Positions 25,990 through 37,200 of a stretch of DNA of 64,000 nucleotides are shown in pieces; positions within the stretch are counted from its first letter, which is position 1; every line of letters starts with the position of its first letter. The stretch comes from Fibrobacter succinogenes. GTDB taxonomy: Bacteria; Fibrobacterota; Fibrobacteria; Fibrobacterales; Fibrobacteraceae. A program made the translations under genes and the position numbers. The notes under the pieces were generated by a model. It saw nothing but the letters and a program-made list of their open reading frames with translations, was not told where the DNA came from and did not search any database. Location of the stretch: positions 1 through 64,000 of the forward strand of contig CACWJY010000016.1 of NCBI GenBank assembly GCA_902761355.1, given 5' to 3'.

Positions 25990-28328
25990 TATTCCTCCTT
26001 AGTTTCAGTTTCCAAAGGCCAATATAGATAAAATGTAGTTCCTTCGCCTAAAGTTGTCTGCACCGTAAAGTAGGCATTACCCTCTTTTAAAAGCCTTAAA
26101 GCCGAAGAAAGCCCCAGTCCAAGGCCCTCACCAGGAGCCTTAGTCGTAAAGAACGGGGCAAAAATGCGTTCCAGCGTACCCGAATCCATGCCCGTTCCCG
26201 TATCAGATATTTGCATCTTGGCGTACCTACCGGCAGGTACCGGGGGTGCATATGCCGTTACCAGCTGGCTATCGAGGACCTCCTGCGAAAGCACAAAGGT
26301 CAGCGAACCACCGGTCTGTTTCATGGCAAAGAGGGCATTATTCGCAAGGTTGCTGATAATACGGTCAAGCGAGGCCACCACGCCCTTAATCTTTAAGGTC
26401 TTATCTAGGTTCTCGCTATGCAGCACAATATTCGGCGGCAGTGTAAGCGAAATCTTCTTGACCACATCTTCGATAATCATGTAAGGCGAGAACACCATGG
26501 CAGGGGTTGCCGCGCTAGCATTGCCACGAATAGCATTCAGCAATTCACCAAGCGAGGCCTTGCCACGTTCGGCCGCCTTAAGCGCTTCGCTAACAAACAT
26601 ATACGCCTGGTGGTCGGCCGGGAGCATTTCTTGCGCCAGCTGACAAAAGCCAATCTGCGAGCCCAGAATATTATTGTAGTCGTGCGCAAAGGCGCCGCAC
26701 ATGGTTCCCAATTCTTCGAGACGCGAATGAATAAACTTTTGTTCGCGCAGCATATTACGTTCTTGTTCAAGCCTACGCTGCTCAGTAATATCGACCTTCA
26801 AGCAAAGAGTCTTGTACGGCGGTTTGCCTTGCAAAATCGGAATGTACATGTTGTCGAAAGTCTGTATGGCTTCGCCATTCTTGGCCATACGGTTTGATTC
26901 GTCCTGCGATATTTCGTGACCGAGACTGTCTTCGTACGATGTGTAGACCTTGACTTCTCCAGTCTCTCTCGCTTCTTTTTCGTAAACAGAGATTTCATCA
27001 GGACTATCACTCAATCCGTCTCGGGCTCCGCGGATTTCGGTATCTTTCTGGTTCTGCTTTTGATAAACACCCAGTTCGTTCTTATACCACACTCTAAAGG
27101 GAAGTGCATTAATAAGCGTATTCAGCACGTTTTCTTTTTCGAGCTTGTTGCGAGCCTCTTTATCTAGACGGTTCTGATAACGTACTAGGTCATGCGTATA
27201 TTCCACATACTGTTCGTTAAGCGTTTTAATATTCTGTTGCAAAAGAAGCGTCTTAGTCTGGTCCGTAAAAAAGGCGATATTTACGATGGTCGTAAGAGTC
27301 TGGCGGCTTCTAAAAAGGTGTATTTTAAAAGAATGTGTTTCACCATTCAACACCATGCGGATGTCGTTATAAACGTTCTCCCTAAAGTAATCCAAGTTTG
27401 GCGGGAAAACGCTCTTAATCGACTTTCCATACAAACTACTCATCGTCTGTCCCAAAAGCGAAACCGCACCATGGTTTACGTATTCAATCTTTCCGTCATT
27501 ATCGTAATAGATAACGCCGTCTTCCATTTTGCTAATCAACTTTTGCAATAGCCAAAAAGAGCTTTTGTCCTTGAACAGGCTCGACGTGTAATAAAAGCCA
27601 CAAAGTACCGCCAAGAAAAGGTTCATGAACTGGTGCCAAACCAAAAAGTGGAAAGAGCCCAGCCAAGTTGTAAAATGAGTTGCCAGCGGAACTACAAAGT
27701 CAAAAGCAATCCCAACTACAACAAACGACGTGTACATAACAACCACATGGGCCCCGGTCTTACCCACCGTCACGTCAAAAGACCGTAAAACACCACGCAG
27801 AAGCTGGTAAATCGTCGCACATAAAGTCGGCAACAGAAAGAACAAGTACACCAGCAAGAAGGATACGAATATGGGGCGACGAGCAAAGGGGCTCCAGCCC
27901 CAAATCGTGATATTGACTAGCGCATCTGGAGCAACAATAAGCAGAACCGTCAACAGCACCACCACAAAGGATCCCGACGACAATATTGCCATTCGTGCCT
28001 TTTTATGCTTGGTAAAATTAACCATTTCACCAATCTGATAGGTAATCAAGCCTAGACGGATCCAAGCAAGCGCCTGACAGCCAAAAATAAGCTGACGTCC
28101 AATATAAGCAGTCGACCCGGGGGCCATAGGCCCATTAAAAAACAGCACCCCCAGAATACTGCCCAAGTTCCAGACGACATTGACGGCCACCAAGCTACGC
28201 AGCGACGACGGGAGTCTCTGCATGGTAAGCTTATTTCCAAGAATTATCGGCAACACAAAAGACAATACCAGTGCGATCACCGATAAAAAGAGCACATAAG
28301 GCGAATTGGAATATAAGCTTTCCGGCAT
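25989..28328 (-). CDS. multi-TM PAS sensor histidine kinase
   Basis: The 779-aa product has about 7-8 N-terminal membrane helices (residues 10-270), one PAS domain (about 285-400, EDGVIYYDNDGKIEYVNHGA), a second PAS-like region (about 410-530), then an H-box LGTMCGAFAHDYNNILG with the phospho-His. The ATPase motifs are IISNLANNALFAM, ISDTGTGMDSG and GEGLGLGLSSALRL. The catalytic set is complete. Its ATG lies one base after the stop of the GH9 cellulase gene, and its stop overlaps the regulator gene. The link suggests it senses a product or state tied to cellulose breakdown (inference). Confidence 0.9.
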   Translation of the reverse strand: MPESLYSNSPYVLFLSVIALVLSFVLPIILGNKLTMQRLPSSLRSLVAVNVVWNLGSILGVLFFNGPMAPGSTAYIGRQLIFGCQALAWIRLGLITYQIGEMVNFTKHKKARMAILSSGSFVVVLLTVLLIVAPDALVNITIWGWSPFARRPIFVSFLLVYLFFLLPTLCATIYQLLRGVLRSFDVTVGKTGAHVVVMYTSFVVVGIAFDFVVPLATHFTTWLGSFHFLVWHQFMNLFLAVLCGFYYTSSLFKDKSSFWLLQKLISKMEDGVIYYDNDGKIEYVNHGAVSLLGQTMSSLYGKSIKSVFPPNLDYFRENVYNDIRMVLNGETHSFKIHLFRSRQTLTTIVNIAFFTDQTKTLLLQQNIKTLNEQYVEYTHDLVRYQNRLDKEARNKLEKENVLNTLINALPFRVWYKNELGVYQKQNQKDTEIRGARDGLSDSPDEISVYEKEARETGEVKVYTSYEDSLGHEISQDESNRMAKNGEAIQTFDNMYIPILQGKPPYKTLCLKVDITEQRRLEQERNMLREQKFIHSRLEELGTMCGAFAHDYNNILGSQIGFCQLAQEMLPADHQAYMFVSEALKAAERGKASLGELLNAIRGNASAATPAMVFSPYMIIEDVVKKISLTLPPNIVLHSENLDKTLKIKGVVASLDRIISNLANNALFAMKQTGGSLTFVLSQEVLDSQLVTAYAPPVPAGRYAKMQISDTGTGMDSGTLERIFAPFFTTKAPGEGLGLGLSSALRLLKEGNAYFTVQTTLGEGTTFYLYWPLETETKEE

Positions 28329-28329
28329 A

Positions 28330-31300
28330 CTACTTTTTCCGCTTTATACCCATGGTTCCAGTCTTGTCAAAATCACTCTTAATCGAGAACTTAGCAATTG
28401 TTTCGGCATCGGCATCTTTATTCGGCACAAATTGGCAATCCAATTGGGCCTTGTAGATATAAGCACCCGTCGAAACCGTGCGTCCACTTTCGGACTGAAT
28501 GCCGACATCGGTATTGGCCCACTCCACATAAAGGGTGACTCTACCCGACGAAGCCAGATAGTTCTCCGAAGAAATACCGAATGTTCCAGAAAGACGGTTG
28601 ACATACCCACCCAGGTTGGTAAAGATGGGAATATTGTACTTAACACGCAAGGTATCCCAGCCGGCCACGTGGCCCGCAGCAGAACCCAAAGGCACCACCA
28701 TATCAATTTTCCAAATTGCACCCTGGATATATGAGTAGTCGATACCACGAGCCACCACTTGGCCATCTTCGACAAGGTCCAATTTTCCGGTCTTGGGGTC
28801 AACCACATACAAACGGATATTCTTGGTCGACGGCACCAGCGACGGATTTTCGCGGCTTGCAACAGCAACCTGATTTACAAGCTGCATTGTAAACTTAATT
28901 TGCGGGTCACCGGCTCCCGAAATTGGAACCCAAGGAGCGTTGAGTGAAGGCATGTTACCATCATTATCAACCAGGGCACTGAGTTCTTTAGGTTGCATTC
29001 TTACAAAATCACCGTCCGTTACCGCAAGCGGGCTATCCTTTTTATACATAGCGACAACGCCCTTAGAAGACACCGTACTCGATAGCAAGCTATGCTTGTA
29101 GATAGCAGTATCCACATTGTCATGTAACTGACGGTAATAAGCCCCCAAAGAATCCCTTATAAACACCGGTTCGCTAAAATCTACGTTCAACACGTCAAAC
29201 ACATCAGACTTAGACATATTGATGACCGCAGAAGTGATAACCGGGCCAACTTTATCTTCGGCCACACTCGTATTAAATTCGTACGAGGCCCCAGTCCCCA
29301 GGTGTTGCGTCACAAGACCAGCCCCTTCAATATTCACGCCCTTAACAGGACCACCGAAGGTTCCCCTTGTAATACCGTAGCTAAACGGCTTGGGCAGCAC
29401 CAACGAAGCACTCATGCCATCTGCAGCATATACCGGAACCGTTCCTGCAACCCAAAGCGTTTCTGGTTGATTCAAGCCAAATATGACCGAGATCTCATCA
29501 GGATAATGCCTTGCATCAATGGGTCTTTCATATTCGATAAAGATTTGTTCTGCGACACCATCTTCATCTAAATCCGAAATCGATGCATACGTCATAGGCA
29601 CCGGCAACAACTTCAAGGTAATCGGCAACTTGACTTTGGATCCGCAAGTGAGAGAAACCTCGTTACCGCTTTTGTCCTTAACAGCACCATTCGCCAGGAG
29701 TTGAGCAAACATTCCTTCGGTAACCGCCGATGTTCCGTCTGCGTTAAAGGCAATTTCAAACTCCCACACATTCATAGATTCATTATAGATCTGCGTGAAG
29801 TTAACGACGGGAGCGCTGACCGGCGTAATTCCATCTTGAGCATACAGCTGCACAGGCCAATTTGCACCCGGGCTAGAAATGGGTTCGCTAAACTGCATAT
29901 ATACGCGGTCGCTCTTGGCCGTACTAAGGCGTTCCAATACCGAGACCGACAAAAGCGTAGGCGCAATACCATCTCCATAAAAATCAGTATGTTCATGAAG
30001 GGCTCCAGCAACGGTACTTGACAAGGTGATACTTCCACTCGGATTCGTATTGATAGAGGTATCGGCAATAGCCGCAGGCACCACCAGTTCTTTACCATTC
30101 AGGCTAAGATATTCAAATGTCGTGATCGTATCGTTACCATAGACAAAAGACACTGAATGGAACTTCTGGTTTTCTTGATATTCATTAGACAACGTAATCT
30201 GAATAGCATCGGGTCGGTTGTCGCAATCAGTATCAATCATCTTGGCCACATCAATAATCGGCCAAGGAGGAGGTTCTTCGACAACAAGCTCCGCCTTTGC
30301 GTTCACATAGTTCACCTGGGCGGAATTGCCTGCCGTTGCAAGTAAGGTCGTCGTCACAGCTTCATCGGAGCTCACATAGAAGGTCGCCTTGCCTCCCACT
30401 AAGGAAATACTCGTAACAGGGATTGTCGCCGTTTCTGAAGCCCAGAAAACAACGTTCCCTGTTGTCGTGCTTAAATAGAGTGCTATATCTATGGAGTCCA
30501 TAGAATTAAAGAGGCTATCATAGAGAGCTACCTCTACCTTTACACGCTTAGACTTGTACACCTTGTAAGAATTCTTATCAAATACAAGGTAACGCATTTC
30601 GGGTGGAATCGTAATCGTATCGATTTCTACGTTAGAACGCACCACAGCGCAAGCGCAGTCATATTTATTTTCGGTCTTACTATTGGCTCCATGATTATGC
30701 CAGCTTACCCACTCCATGTAGTTATTGCCATAGGCAAGATTCGTATCCAACGTAAACTCATAAGAATCCTTACGATTTGCAGGCACATAATTCATGACCG
30801 GCGTTCCGTCCTTATTCAAGACCGTTTTTCCGTTCATTTGGAAATCATCCAAGAAACCCGTCGGGCTTACAGAACTTTTACCCTTATAGGTTGTCGCATA
30901 CTCAACCTTTTCAACAGAATAATACGGACTCTTAAACGGTTCCTCAAAATCAAGCGTCACCTTACGGAGCATCTGAGGACCATTTTCTGGAGTATAATCT
31001 GGACCATAGCCATAAATATGCTTGCCATGATAATAGGCTGTAATGTAGGGGTCACGGCGATATCCACGTTCTCCCTTTTTACTTCCATTTATAAATTCAA
31101 CATATTGTGATTCCAATTGCGAATACAGCGGTCCACGAGTCAAGTCAATTCCTTCAAAATATTCTGGATCATCATCTTTCACATGGGGAGCCAATGACCA
31201 TGAGCCATCAAAATCTCCATAAGTCTTCGTAAACATCAATTCAAATTGATAGCTGCCCGAAACATAAAAGTCCCCGTTTAGCGTAACTGGAATGTAATAC

Positions 31301-34200
31301 ATATTATTTTCAGCAACAGCCGTTCCGCAAGTAACACTTCCTGAACCTAGCGGATACCCCTTTCCATCTAGAACATTGCTCATGTAACTCACACAGCTTG
31401 CCGAGGTGTTCATATACAAGCGTAATTCCAAATCCGTATAAACAGTCGTATCATTGTTCATCACAAGAACAAAGAACGAGTTACAATCTTTCCAATCAGA
31501 ACAATTTGTGTTTTTAGGAGTCGGCTTTACAGAAATAGAAATATTTGCAAAAGCAGCCTCGCTTTCGGTCGTAAACGAATAACCCACTCCACCATTGCTA
31601 TCAGCACTCATCCCCGAAGAAACTGTAAAATAATAAGTCGTTCCCGGCAACAAATCGGTCAGTTCTGCTTCATGGAAAAGAACTGCTCCACCATTTGACA
31701 CTTGTGTCTCCGTCAAAGCGCTCATCGAGGTGCCATAATTCACGACACCGTTCAGGCGAGCATCAGTCCACCAATAGATTTTCGCACTACGATTATCAAC
31801 TTGACATATTGTAACACCACTTATATTAGCCGAGATGGGAGCCATCGTAAAACGATACCATTGCCCATGATTGTCCTCTGTAGACTCATTACCCTTTACA
31901 TCTTTGCCCATTAAGAAGAAATAGTAAGTCGTTCCCATTTCAAGGCCTTCAAGCGTTACAGAGCCACCCTTACCAGCCTTAGCCTGTTGCACTGTCTTTA
32001 CGCCAGCCATATCGGGAGCCGTATTATAGTAGACTGTAACCAAAGCAATTTCGTTAGCATCCCAACTTACAACCGCAGATGTTTCGGTAATAGGAGTTCC
32101 GGCAATGTTACTGAACAAAGGACCCTCATTATCGGGAGGCAAATCCTTAGCCAAACTCTGAGACGGAATCAAAAACTGAGCCGAGAAATCAATACATGTT
32201 TCTGTCGCCGTATAATCTTTCCAGTCATCTAACAAAATTTTTTGAGGCGCAGCCCCTCCCATCAAAGCACCTCGAGGACATCTATATTCGTAAGGCAAAC
32301 CGCCGGCATTATAACCATCCGGATTCGCAGCTCGATTATGCGGGTGATTCAAATTTTTTTCACCAGCACCCATCAAAAAAGAAATATCCCACGGGTTTGC
32401 CCCTAGGTTATAGTAAATATTATCGAGGGCAACTTTTAAATACTGTTCGTCTTTCGTAATATCATACAGCATGAACACTGCATTTGCAGCCCCAAGATTA
32501 TAACGGTTAAAGCCCCAGTCACTAGAGGTCCAAGTCAAGTTATAAGGAGGAACAACCTTAAAGTTACCATGAGAGTTTTGACTTACAATAGAATCACCCT
32601 GCGTACCATCATCGGTCAATCGTATGAAAGTTTCTACGACTCGATTGAAAAGGGTATCCCTTTCATTGTATGTAGGATCCACCCTTACACCAAACTTAGA
32701 AGCCGTTGCCGCGTCTGGCAAAATGAGTTTCGCCATCGAGAACAGCACATACGCAAAGACGTTCTCGTAGTCCGTCATCCATCCACCGGGATAAAAACCC
32801 GATTTATGTCCCAAGTACCCAGCCTTAAAAAACGCATGATCATCCCACTGGTACTGATCCGAGTTGTCATTTATCGCCATGTTACGATACAAATCATAGG
32901 CGTACGTGGTATCCTTTCCTTCTGTGGCATACCAAAGAGCCACCGCAGCTGCCGCAGCTTCATCAAAGTAATTGCTGTTTCCATCGGCATAAAAAGAAGA
33001 TAGTCCCGTCGTTCCCTTAGAATAATTAGGTTTCAGAACATTCTTATAAATATCTATAGCGGCATCCAACAACGAGTCCGCATAATGATTTGTATCATAC
33101 ATTCTCCAACCTGCAGCGACATTCGCCAAGGTTGCAATGTACAAACCGGCATCATTCGTTCCTATTCCTTTATGGACAACTCGATCAGGGCCACCTTTTT
33201 CTGGAACCTGCTGATCTTGTTTTTCAGGAACATCCCAAAACTGATGGTCAGCACCATCAACGCCAACAGAATGATACATATCATGATCTTGATCAATCAT
33301 GCCTTTTGCTTTGGACGCCTTATAAAGCTTATATATAAAATCAGCTCCTATTTTAGCTTCATACAAAACATCGGGAATATCATCGGTAAACACGGTATCA
33401 TCATACGAGTTTCCATAACGGTCTTCAGCCTTATCCCTATATACCAAATAGACCATCGACAACACATAACCGGCATATCCGATTGTTTTAGAGACCTTAA
33501 AATGGTCTCCGCAATCATGCCAACCACCCGTCAAATCAAACCCTACGGCAGAACCATCCTTCAAATGGCACGCGCCATGCAATTGCGACTTGGTATTACC
33601 GCATCGTTGAACACCATAAAATTTTAAAGCATTTTCAAAGATGGCATTAAAGATTTCATCACTAATCGTAAAGGTCGCAGAAGTATCTGAGCCCACCACT
33701 ATAAAATAATCACCCGGCATAGACAATGTCGAAAAATCAGCCTTGTATAGGATTTCTTTTTCGGAAGTCTCATAAACCGTATCCATTCCCTCTTCCGGTT
33801 TATTTTTATTCTTAGGCTTGACAATCGTATCAATCGTTCCGACCCGCAAAGTATCTTCGTCAGAAATCGAATTAAACGCAACCCTCACGAACATACCCGG
33901 CTTCGGCGCCGGTCCAAGCAGCTTCAGCAAGCCCTCGTAAACAGGTTGGCCACTACTAGCATCAATCACCTTAAAGGTGGTTCCTTCGGGATAATCTGCC
34001 GCATAGGCATACTTATGCATATCCTGCGGTCTAAATCCCACCTGATTTACGCGAATTGGACGACGATGGAAAACATTGATGGAATCCAAATAGGGTCGGC
34101 TATGGACCTTATCTGTACGGTCAATGTTTGGGAAATCGCCCGCCATGGCAATGTCCATGGTCAAAAGCAACAGCAATACAATTTTTAACAATATTTTCAT
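28330..34200 (-). CDS. GH9 endoglucanase, 1956 aa, multidomain secreted
   Basis: A signal peptide (1-20) precedes a cellulase N-terminal Ig domain (RVNQVGFRP, about 45-190) and a GH9 (alpha/alpha)6 catalytic domain (about 195-690). The nucleophile-side Asp pair lies in GGWHDCGDHFK near residue 227, and the acid Glu in YTATETCIDFSAQF near 666. Two fibronectin III domains (about 695-885) follow, then a beta domain of CBM3-like style (about 890-1080), Ig/Big-type modules with SEPIS and SDLDEDG motifs, and a basic C-terminal module ending GIKRKK. The module order and C-terminus match the neighbouring GH9 gene, indicating tandem paralogs. GGGAGG precedes the ATG. The sensor kinase gene follows after one base. 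Confidence 0.92.
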   Translation of the reverse strand: MKILLKIVLLLLLTMDIAMAGDFPNIDRTDKVHSRPYLDSINVFHRRPIRVNQVGFRPQDMHKYAYAADYPEGTTFKVIDASSGQPVYEGLLKLLGPAPKPGMFVRVAFNSISDEDTLRVGTIDTIVKPKNKNKPEEGMDTVYETSEKEILYKADFSTLSMPGDYFIVVGSDTSATFTISDEIFNAIFENALKFYGVQRCGNTKSQLHGACHLKDGSAVGFDLTGGWHDCGDHFKVSKTIGYAGYVLSMVYLVYRDKAEDRYGNSYDDTVFTDDIPDVLYEAKIGADFIYKLYKASKAKGMIDQDHDMYHSVGVDGADHQFWDVPEKQDQQVPEKGGPDRVVHKGIGTNDAGLYIATLANVAAGWRMYDTNHYADSLLDAAIDIYKNVLKPNYSKGTTGLSSFYADGNSNYFDEAAAAAVALWYATEGKDTTYAYDLYRNMAINDNSDQYQWDDHAFFKAGYLGHKSGFYPGGWMTDYENVFAYVLFSMAKLILPDAATASKFGVRVDPTYNERDTLFNRVVETFIRLTDDGTQGDSIVSQNSHGNFKVVPPYNLTWTSSDWGFNRYNLGAANAVFMLYDITKDEQYLKVALDNIYYNLGANPWDISFLMGAGEKNLNHPHNRAANPDGYNAGGLPYEYRCPRGALMGGAAPQKILLDDWKDYTATETCIDFSAQFLIPSQSLAKDLPPDNEGPLFSNIAGTPITETSAVVSWDANEIALVTVYYNTAPDMAGVKTVQQAKAGKGGSVTLEGLEMGTTYYFFLMGKDVKGNESTEDNHGQWYRFTMAPISANISGVTICQVDNRSAKIYWWTDARLNGVVNYGTSMSALTETQVSNGGAVLFHEAELTDLLPGTTYYFTVSSGMSADSNGGVGYSFTTESEAAFANISISVKPTPKNTNCSDWKDCNSFFVLVMNNDTTVYTDLELRLYMNTSASCVSYMSNVLDGKGYPLGSGSVTCGTAVAENNMYYIPVTLNGDFYVSGSYQFELMFTKTYGDFDGSWSLAPHVKDDDPEYFEGIDLTRGPLYSQLESQYVEFINGSKKGERGYRRDPYITAYYHGKHIYGYGPDYTPENGPQMLRKVTLDFEEPFKSPYYSVEKVEYATTYKGKSSVSPTGFLDDFQMNGKTVLNKDGTPVMNYVPANRKDSYEFTLDTNLAYGNNYMEWVSWHNHGANSKTENKYDCACAVVRSNVEIDTITIPPEMRYLVFDKNSYKVYKSKRVKVEVALYDSLFNSMDSIDIALYLSTTTGNVVFWASETATIPVTSISLVGGKATFYVSSDEAVTTTLLATAGNSAQVNYVNAKAELVVEEPPPWPIIDVAKMIDTDCDNRPDAIQITLSNEYQENQKFHSVSFVYGNDTITTFEYLSLNGKELVVPAAIADTSINTNPSGSITLSSTVAGALHEHTDFYGDGIAPTLLSVSVLERLSTAKSDRVYMQFSEPISSPGANWPVQLYAQDGITPVSAPVVNFTQIYNESMNVWEFEIAFNADGTSAVTEGMFAQLLANGAVKDKSGNEVSLTCGSKVKLPITLKLLPVPMTYASISDLDEDGVAEQIFIEYERPIDARHYPDEISVIFGLNQPETLWVAGTVPVYAADGMSASLVLPKPFSYGITRGTFGGPVKGVNIEGAGLVTQHLGTGASYEFNTSVAEDKVGPVITSAVINMSKSDVFDVLNVDFSEPVFIRDSLGAYYRQLHDNVDTAIYKHSLLSSTVSSKGVVAMYKKDSPLAVTDGDFVRMQPKELSALVDNDGNMPSLNAPWVPISGAGDPQIKFTMQLVNQVAVASRENPSLVPSTKNIRLYVVDPKTGKLDLVEDGQVVARGIDYSYIQGAIWKIDMVVPLGSAAGHVAGWDTLRVKYNIPIFTNLGGYVNRLSGTFGISSENYLASSGRVTLYVEWANTDVGIQSESGRTVSTGAYIYKAQLDCQFVPNKDADAETIAKFSIKSDFDKTGTMGIKRKK

Positions 34201-34225
34201 ATTTTACCTCCCAAAGTTTATCCAT

Positions 34226-34263
34226 AAAAAAAAGAGAATGCACCACCCCCTGGTACATTCTCT
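34226..34263 (-). terminator. terminator between the two GH9 genes
   Basis: Minus-strand AGAGAATGTACCA pairs over 13 bp (one wobble) with TGGTGCATTCTCT around a GGGGG loop, followed by eight T. It closes the upstream GH9 unit. Confidence 0.92.
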
Positions 34264-34271
34264 ATGTATCT

Positions 34272-37200
34272 TTACTTTTTAAGCCTTCTAAAGCCGAACG
34301 TCCTTGTGAACGTATCCTTGTCCTTGATTTCGACCTTATTGTCGCCCTTATCCGGAGTCTTGGCGACATAGACGCCATTAACTTCGGTATTGAACTTGGC
34401 AATATAGGGGCCAGTTCCAATTTTCTTTCCATCGGAACTTGCCGGGTAATCTTCGGGCGCAGTCCATTCCAAGTAAAGTGTCAACGTGTTGCTTGCCGTA
34501 ATGTATTCACGGACAGTGCTCGTATTGAACTTGTACTTGGTACGGTTGACAAACGAACCAATATTATTGAACAAGGCCAATTCAAAGGCAATCGTATAGT
34601 CGCGTTTATACTCGTCCATAGATGTCTTGAGGTCGACTTCAGGCAAGGTGACTTCTATCTTAAAGACAGGGCCCGCATGGCGGTAATTGGGTACCGGCAT
34701 CGAGGTCACTGCATGCATGTTGTTATCGCCAGCAGCAATAACCTTGGCCGCATCATCCTTGTCGTTCAAGGACAGGCGGAAGTTTTCGCCCGGCAGCGGC
34801 CTATAGCCACCGTAGCAAGTATCCACCAGGCCAGAGGTGGTAACGTTGTTCACCACCTTAACTTCAACCTTGACGCCCTTGATGTTACCGGAAACAGGCA
34901 CCCACGGGTTGTCTACACCCGGGAACAAGCCTGCAGCATCCTTGTAGAAGCTGAATGCCGGATCAGTTACAAGTCTGACAGAATCACCGAACCAAATCGC
35001 ATTAAGTGCTTCGTGGTCATAACGGTATTCGAACAGAGGCGATGCCAAATTACTGTGGGTAACGCGATTATCCGGATTTACAGACGGATGCTGATAGTAT
35101 ACGCCAGCAACACCTTCACGGCGGCGTTCCACCAAGTAGGGGTGACCTTCAGCAGAATCAAGAGGTTCGGACATCGTAACCTTCAAGAAGTCCGTCTGAA
35201 TACCACCGGCATCAATACCTTGCCACGTTGCGCTTATAATAACCGGCGGGCAATCGTCATTCAGCCTTGAGCGGGTCGCATCAAGCAGGCTTTCGACAGA
35301 GCCCCTACGGGGCAGCACTTCACCGCTACCGCCATTGGCGCCATAAGTCGCATTCTTGTACACGCCTTCGGGGATAGCAATCTTGATGACACTATGCTTA
35401 GACTGTACAGAATCCCAGCCCACCGTATCCACCTTAGGAATCCATGCGGTATCAACACCTACAACCACCTTCTTACATTCGCTCTTTGTGTGCGTTGTCG
35501 AATCAATATGGTCGATTACATCTGTCGGGAGCCCCGTAATGGAATCCAGAACGTACGTGGTGTCACGCTTGTCAACCACAAGAACGTCCTTACACTGAGA
35601 CTCATACTTTTCTCTAACCTGCGGAGTGCTATCGACAACAACCACTTTAGGCTTGAAAGTCATATCACCCAATGCCGTTTCCAAAGTCCAGCCAGCAGCC
35701 GGTTTTGCAAACGGCGTATAAACAGCCGGATTTCCCCAATAGACATCTACCGTATCAGGAATATCCTTTTCGCGAAGCTCACGGATAAACTCGACATAGA
35801 TTTCATCGGGCTGACCGTCACCAGTAAAGTCAGAAATCTTGGCATATTGCACCGGCACAGGGCGGGTCGATTCGGTAATCGTTACCGGAGCACATGTCGC
35901 AAGTTCATTCGACGCCATGTCACTCACCATAAAGCCTTCGGCAATTTCTGCACGATATTCCGGCTTTACAATCAACCCCTGAGCATTACCCTCAATCACA
36001 TACATCCAGCTCTTGCCTTCGTCCGTGGTTGTAGCCGACACCACCTTGATATCGGTCTGGGGAACAGGAGAAAGTCCGTCGTAAATATTAAACGGCCAAG
36101 AATTCGTATTGGCAAGATTTACAGGTTCAGAGAAAGCCACCTTCAGCGTATCACGCGGGGCATGATTTTCGTTCTCAAGAATCGAGACGCTTACAAGCTT
36201 CGGCTTAACCGCATCTGTAATAGCAACAGTCGCCGTCTGTTCCTTTCCATTTTCGTGCATGTAAATGGTCACCGTACCCTTCGGGTTTGCAACGCTCACT
36301 AGAGAATCAGGAACAATAAAGTTCGCCAATTGTCCTGTAATCGGGAGAGGAGGTTTCACGGTAAACACATTACCCGCAAAGGTCGACGTAGAATCAAGCG
36401 TCACAGAAACACTATCAAGAATAATGCTTACACCATCAAACTGGCTACCGCTAAATTCAATATTCAGCGACATGTCAGAAACGGCATCACCCGTAATGGA
36501 ACAGACATTGCTTGCAAGAATTGCCTTCTTGGGATCCGGCCTTGTCGGCTGAGAATAGAACCAAGCAGAATCACGTTCCGCATCAACGCCATCTTCGTCG
36601 TTAGGATCCTGGTACTTGACCCAAATGGTATCGCCACCGAGGAAGTTCACATTTGGGAAACCAGCTTCGCTCATAGAAGCCGTGAGCCAACCGCTTTCGA
36701 AATAGCCCAAGGTTTCATCGGTGCGGTTCAAGGTCACGTTCATCGTTTCGTTAGTACGGGTGTTATACAAGGTCGTGAGAATCGTCGGCTTGTCGCGATT
36801 ATCCTTATCGCGCAGGCGGACCTGGAACACCAAGGAACCATCGGTCTTTGCCGGGCTCGACACGGAGTTGCCATCTTGTTGAATAAGCGTCAGCATACCC
36901 TGAGTGCGGTCACCCTTGCTAAACTGCACATAGTAGGTGCGGTTGACGAAGGCGCAGCCACCATTTTCCTGACATTCGTTACATTCGGGGTTCGGGCCTG
37001 CAAACACAGTCACGTCGATCTTGTTGGTACCAATCGACATCTTGACCGGGATATCCAAGTCGAATTTACCCATATCATAATTGTACACAGCAGCCTTTTC
37101 AAGCTGTTCCTTGGTGAGAGCCACACCATTCACCCAGATACCCGTCACGTAACCGCTTTCAGAAATCAGCGCCGTACCCTTAAGGTGCATGGTGCTCCTT

